Source of the DNA: Reticulitermes lucifugus
Lineage: Eukaryota > Arthropoda > Insecta > Blattodea > Rhinotermitidae
Direction of reading: 5' to 3'
NCBI GenBank assembly: GCA_026260175.1
Contig: JAKCWW010001171.1
Span: forward strand, 45,680 to 79,227
DNA length: 33,548 nt
The notes under the pieces were generated by a model. That model searched no databases. It was not told the DNA's origin and saw nothing but the letters and a program-made list of their open reading frames with translations. This document shows positions 29,821 through 33,548 of the stretch, piece by piece. A program made the translations under genes and the position numbers. The stretch's first letter is position 1; each line of letters starts with the position of its first letter.

Positions 29821-31073
29821 TTATGATTGTAATACATACCACATGCAAGCATAGAGCTTTGCTGCAACACAAACCAGCAGGTCTGGTGTATGACTGTACA
29901 CTTTTATGTACGATGGTGTAAAATAAAATTTACGAAACGTTATGACCCTCACTTTGTGGTCTTGAACCAGACTCTTACAGAAATGAAACATGAAAAGGCT
30001 ATTATATTAACGCACTAGCAGAAAGGAAGCTGAGAACAACTTTAATAATTTTGGTACCGGAGTACAGCTTTGACCATGCCGATACTGGCAGAAATGTATC
30101 GCTGTCAAGACAATGTCATCATTAAGACGTAACAATTTAAATTAAATGTAAAGTAAGACAATTCTTCTCGCGTTCTCCTCTCTCTAGAAGATCATACTCA
30201 TTTCGGGAGGTTTACAGATTTTTGGACTGAAACTATATGCTTAACTTAATTGCAAGAGTTTGGAAGAATACCAGTTTTGCTTTGACATTTATTTCAAAAT
30301 TTCGTCTGTGGAAACTCCATTAACCTGAACACAAATTCTGCATTCAATTTTTGGATTTTAGCATTCGAATAGGGCCTAAAGGCTTTCTGTTCTGCTGTTT
30401 CTGATGCCTCATTCCTTTCTACTTCAAACCTTTCCCATTCGCCATTCCATCCTCTGCTCGCTGCTCCGTATATAAATTACCTTTCATTTACTGTCTTCAC
30501 TTCTATGCCGAATACGCATGTAGCGTGTTTGTTCGAAAGGTCGACAAGCTTTCCACCATTCCACGCAGTCACAAGCCAAGAGAAGAAGCACGTGAGTTGT
30601 ATAAGGACCACCTTACAGTCTAAAATCTTACAACATAAATAAATTTTCGGAACCATTGCTTAAGTACGCCTAGACCCAAAAAACGATGACAAAATTTGTA
30701 TTACTAATTTAGAGTCTATGTTGTAGGTAGACAGAATGGTGTAGTAATGTAGATTCTGTTGCAAGTGCACCAGTTGAACGCTTGTAAGTTACCCAAATAA
30801 CAAAATCGTCTTTTGTTTGTAAGGAGGATCAAGATTTTGAGGCCAAAATTGCTTTCATGTTTATTTGATGGGTTGGGTTTCTCGTTACGTACTCGTAACA
30901 AATCCTTACTGGAATACGGATGCGTTAAAATGAGTGTTGTGTGTGTGGGTAAAGATAAATTAATAAAAGAGGGGTAGAAGCCCCAGTCATAAACGCACAT
31001 GAAGGGTGAAAGTTGTCGAAAGCTGTCAGGAAGGTATCAGTAAAGTTTTGATTAAGAAATTTTAAATCTACTT
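29821..31073. other. Unassigned stretch
   Basis: No gene recognised. A possible very decayed hammerhead-like motif on minus near 30083-30125 is listed under findings. Confidence 0.35.
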
Positions 31074-31116
31074 AACAGCTGATATTTCAGAGTGTTACTC
31101 CTTCATCAGAAATTTA
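31074..31116 (-). ncRNA. Hammerhead-like motif, minus strand
   Basis: Minus strand: core CTGATGA (31109-31103), one extra A, helix II GGAGT with ACTCT, loop AAC, then GAA, palindrome ATAT and C as cleavage nucleotide (...GAAATATCAGCTG). Core, helix II and palindromic helix III are present. I see no good helix I pairing, so it is incomplete. Confidence 0.5.
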
Positions 31117-31163
31117 AAGTACAGGCGATGCGATCCTTCTACATTTAAAACACGCCGATTATG

Positions 31164-31500
31164 ATTAACGGTATTTCCTCTGCAGCAGATTGGTTCCAGA
31201 TAAAATTAAAGATATTTCCTCTACACTAGATTTTCTGTAGCCATCATCTTCGGCATTTCCAGCGCACTAGATTGTATGCAGCTGTTAATTAACGGTATTT
31301 TGTTCACACAAATTTGGTTTTATCTATGACTGACGACACTTTCTTTCCAATCGTTCTTTTGCAGATATCATCACCTGCGTATCCTTCACACTCTATTGGC
31401 TGAAGCCATCATTAGTGGCATTTCCTCCTACACACTAGGTTTTTGCAGCCATCATTAAGGACTTTTCTCGTGACCGGATTGCTTGCAGTATCTTGATTCC
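31164..31500. repeat. Cryptic tandem repeat, about 41-bp unit, eight diverged units
   Basis: Unit starts at 31164, 31205, 31246, 31288, 31330, 31370, 31411 and 31454 (next boundary 31496). The spacing is 40-43 bp. The approximate unit is ATTAACGGCATTTCCTC + TACACTAGATT + TTTGCAGCCATC. Divergence between units is high, so simple repeat masking may miss it. Confidence 0.75.
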
Positions 31501-32098
31501 GATTATTAGACCTTAGTGGAAAAAATAAGCATCGAAGGCTGCGAGGATGACATTACTGGGGCAGAAACCGTGCTGCAGATTGTGCCTGTCGTAGATCTCG
31601 GATTAACCGCATTTAGGATTTAGCATGCCATAAACGTCATAGCGCTCAAAAGAATAACCACCTTCGAAAATGTATGAATAAATAATTAGTGTACGATCAG
31701 TATTAAGTGGAATAATGTTCTACCCTTACTAGAATGAAAATAATACATATCATACCATTGGAACATTAAGTGTACACAGTCCATAATTAGCTAGATGATT
31801 TAAAGTACAGCACCAAATAATTTTGCCAGGTAATTTTAATAACATTTCCATACTTAAGGAATTAAACATATGTTGCTTGGAGCATAATTTTAGTAGATCT
31901 GTCTATGAGTTCGCAATTTTCACTTAACGACCTTAAGACGTGGTTTTATTACAAACCGGTGCTGTATGTGTAAGAACTGTTTTCTTGTGTTACAGGCGCA
32001 ATGGCTGTTACGTCACCTACTACTGAAATCGTACTTGAGGTAAGAACTCTGTAGTTAGTATTCTTTTAGTTTCAGATCGAGGTATATTTTATTAATAT
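31501..32098. other. Unassigned stretch
   Basis: AT-rich; no recognised gene or repeat. Confidence 0.3.
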
Positions 32099-32108
32099 GT
32101 ATTTTGGT
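32099..32108 (+). repeat. Possible target-site duplication, left
   Basis: GTATTTTGGT, repeated exactly at 32375-32384. Confidence 0.6.
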
Positions 32109-32374
32109 AACCTATTGTCTTTTGGACTTTGTCAATCGTCCTGGATAAAATATAAAAATATATAAAAATATAAAACCACGAATTTTCGGAAGATGGCTCT
32201 TCTTCCGTCTTCAGGTGATGGGAGGGGGAGACACCTACTCGGATGGGTCCCTTAGATCGAGCTAATCCCAATCACTGGACTAGTCCAGTGATTGGACTTT
32301 GGACGATGGACAAAGTCCAAAAGACAGTTGGTTCTCAATGTTATATACCGTCGTCAGAACCCTTTAGAATCCAC
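32109..32374 (-). mobile_element. Second small hammerhead-bearing element with inverted arms
   Basis: Inverted arms 32111-32141 and 32301-32331 match at 28 of 31 positions. Inside are an A/T-rich (TATAAAAA)n stretch, a minus-strand hammerhead-like motif and a perfect 28-bp palindrome (32268-32295). It has no coding capacity. Overall size (266 bp), inverted arms, central ribozyme and short border repeat parallel the element at 21375-21616, although the sequences are unrelated. Confidence 0.65.
32176..32218 (-). ncRNA. Hammerhead ribozyme-like motif, minus strand
   Basis: Minus strand: helix I TCAC (32218-32215) pairs with GTGG (32179-32176, one G-U). The core CTGAAGA is 32214-32208, C32207 is extra, and helix II GGAAG (32206-32202) pairs with CTTCC (32192-32188). 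GAA is 32187-32185, helix III palindrome AATT 32184-32181, cleavage nucleotide C (32180). All parts are in the right order. Confidence 0.68.
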
Positions 32375-32384
32375 GTATTTTGGT
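32375..32384 (+). repeat. Possible target-site duplication, right
   Basis: Second copy of GTATTTTGGT. Confidence 0.6.
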
Positions 32385-32700
32385 GCTAACGGTTGACGAA
32401 ACCTGTTTCTTGGCGGTGACGTACCATCTTTACCGTGCCCTGATCCGCTCTAAAATAGACGATGACAGCTTTCTTTCTGGCTCACAACAAAGTCGTATCT
32501 ATAGTAGGCTCAGTCCACGAGGTTGAAACTTGCCTTGCCAGCGACGCCTTCTGCCTTGTGGAATGTACGAATCAAATCCCATGTACCTATGCGACGAAAC
32601 TGATCACACAACCACGCCATCCGTCTTACAGCACGGCATTCCACCGAAAAACACGAGCCGAAAATCGAGGCGCCTCGACCTGTGGTAGCGCCTTCGCCGC
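32385..32700 (+). pseudogene. Jockey-like LINE fragment, decayed (different family from 12079)
   Basis: One frame gives FLAVTYHLYRALIRSKIDDDSF (about 32410-32475) and, after stops and shifts, a second gives CTYATKLITQPRHPSYSTAF (about 32590-32642). These match the pattern YRALIRSKLDYG...YATKL...P.HP.Y...F of jockey-clade reverse transcriptase C-termini. The catalytic region is absent. The hammerhead element lies at its left border, possibly inserted into it. The remaining sequence to about 32870 is GC-richer than its surroundings and may be more of the same element, but I cannot align it. Confidence 0.6.
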
Positions 32701-32870
32701 CTTGTGCATCATCTGCACATACTCTTGCAGCAAAATATTCCGTGCAGACTGTCACCTCTTCACGCTGGCATATCATAGGCCATTATGTCCTTCGAGTTGC
32801 CAGGCACTTGGCAAGCGATGCGTCTGTCCTTCAGTGTCGCCACTATTTTGTGGAATTTCTTTCCGTTTAT

Positions 32871-33076
32871 TCTAGGGTTGCCAGGTTTTCCTTAAAAAGA
32901 AGGAAGATTTTTGTCGACAAAATTAGTTTTAAAAAATACAAAAAAATTCAAATTGTCTGATATTTTAATTGTACTTATCTTGACATTTTGCCCTTTTTAA
33001 CAATTGCTTATCCTGTTTTACATACTGAAAAAAACGTAAAGCTTACGGGAAAAACGTAGGACCTGGCAACCCTAGA
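32871..33076. mobile_element. MITE-like element, 206 bp, 16-bp terminal inverted repeats
   Basis: TCTAGGGTTGCCAGGT at 32871-32886 is exactly reverse-complementary to 33061-33076. TTAT lies directly outside both ends (32867-32870 and 33077-33080), a possible 4-bp target-site duplication. The interior is A/T-rich and non-coding. Terminal repeats, size and duplication fit a non-autonomous DNA transposon; the superfamily is not clear. Confidence 0.8.
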
Positions 33077-33380
33077 TTATTCGGACATCATGGTGGGTTA
33101 TACCTGTAATTGAAATGTTCAAGGTCTGACAGATTGTGCCCCCATCTCGGAAGACCAGTTCTTCACCTACCGGCTTTTCCTATCCAACATCATTTCTGTG
33201 CCATTTACCGAACCCCTTTCTCCATTAGCCTTCAAAATTCTTGAAGGAAGTTAATTTAGAATGTTTACTCTATTTTTAATTATGAATTCTATGTCCGGTA
33301 CTTTCGGGATAGAAAGAGATTACGAGCATGTAGTGAAGAGGACTTTTGTCAGCGCGTAATCAGGCAGAAGAGTTGGACCC
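33077..33380. other. Unassigned spacer
   Basis: No recognised feature. Confidence 0.3.
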
Positions 33381-33548
33381 TTCTTCTTCTTCTTATACAG
33401 GCACTACAACCTCATCCTTTGTAGGTTTTGGCCTTCTCAACTATATCCTTCCATTTCTTCCTATCCTGGATGCAGTTTCTCCAGCTTTTGACATTTTGAA
33501 TCCTCAAGTCTGCCATAACATCATCTTCCCATCTATTCTTCGGTCTTC
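33381..33548 (-). pseudogene. LINE tail on minus strand, cut by window edge
   Basis: The minus strand from the right edge reads RPKNRWEDDVMADLRIQNVK, then SWRNCIQDRKKWKDIVEKAK, then TYKG, and a stop (TGA, complement of 33412-33414). After the stop comes an (AGA)n tail (33381-33394 on plus). The pattern RPxxRWxDDVxxDL...VKxW...QDRxxWxxIVExAKxxxG is the usual C-terminus of an endonuclease/reverse-transcriptase LINE. The visible part is open, so it may be younger than the related tail at 21165-21867. The rest of the element would lie beyond the window. Confidence 0.82.

Noticed and set aside
32462..32875. Plus-strand frame of 137 codons as a host gene
   Set aside because: Part of its translation (CTYATKLITQPRHPSYSTAF) matches the end of jockey-type reverse transcriptases, and the upstream part of that ORF lies in another frame with stops.

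Overview
The window looks like arthropod, most probably insect, nuclear DNA. It contains no host gene I can defend: no intact long open frame, no recognisable exon series, no real tRNA or rRNA gene. What is recognisable is almost entirely transposable-element debris. There are tRNA-derived SINEs of at least four families, 5'-truncated non-LTR retrotransposon (LINE) tails, one Penelope-like element (PLE) tail, one decayed mariner/Tc-like transposase, one MITE, several tandem-repeat arrays and simple repeats. The mix of SINE and LINE translations reminds me of cockroach/termite (Blattodea) genomes. That is recollection, not a search result.

Layout. 1-226: C-terminal end of a multicopy arthropod ORF. 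711-882: SINE-B tail. 2037-2622: LINE tail, then a 240-bp tandem repeat (2650-3231). 3524-4440: SINE-L and SINE-A copies. 6227-7415: SINE-B and a minus-strand SINE. 8150-9305: PLE endonuclease tail. 9518-10204: about 143-bp tandem array. 10416-10842: SINE-L with two nested target-site duplications. 11752-13454: 240-bp-family fragment and two truncated jockey-like LINE tails. 13640-15768: SINE-C, SINE-B, SINE-A. 16259-16509: second copy of the 143-bp family. 16888-18873: two inverted-repeat structures with hammerhead-like motifs. 19218-20098: 27-bp minisatellite with a 249-N gap. 20313-22112: two SINE-L copies around a minus-strand LINE tail that carries a small hammerhead element. 24148-24453: SINE-B. 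25663-25895: inverted pair of hammerhead-like motifs. 26445-27800: decayed transposase. 29175-29820: SINE and LINE tail. 31074-31500: hammerhead-like motif plus a cryptic 41-bp tandem repeat. 32099-33548: second small hammerhead element, jockey-like tail, MITE, LINE tail.

The most interesting theme is the recurrence of hammerhead-ribozyme-like motifs (C-TGANGA ... GAAA with matching helices) at seven loci. Hammerheads are known in Penelope-like elements and in small non-autonomous 'retrozymes'. Two loci here (21362-21629 and 32099-32384) look like compact insertions of about 240-270 bp: hammerhead core(s), flanking inverted arms, and a direct repeat of 13 or 10 bp at the borders. In the first, removing the insertion plus one direct-repeat copy makes the interrupted LINE reading frame continuous, which is strong internal evidence that the borders are right. 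Every motif has a palindromic helix III, as expected of ribozymes that act as dimers, and every motif has one extra or mismatched nucleotide before helix II, so activity is uncertain.
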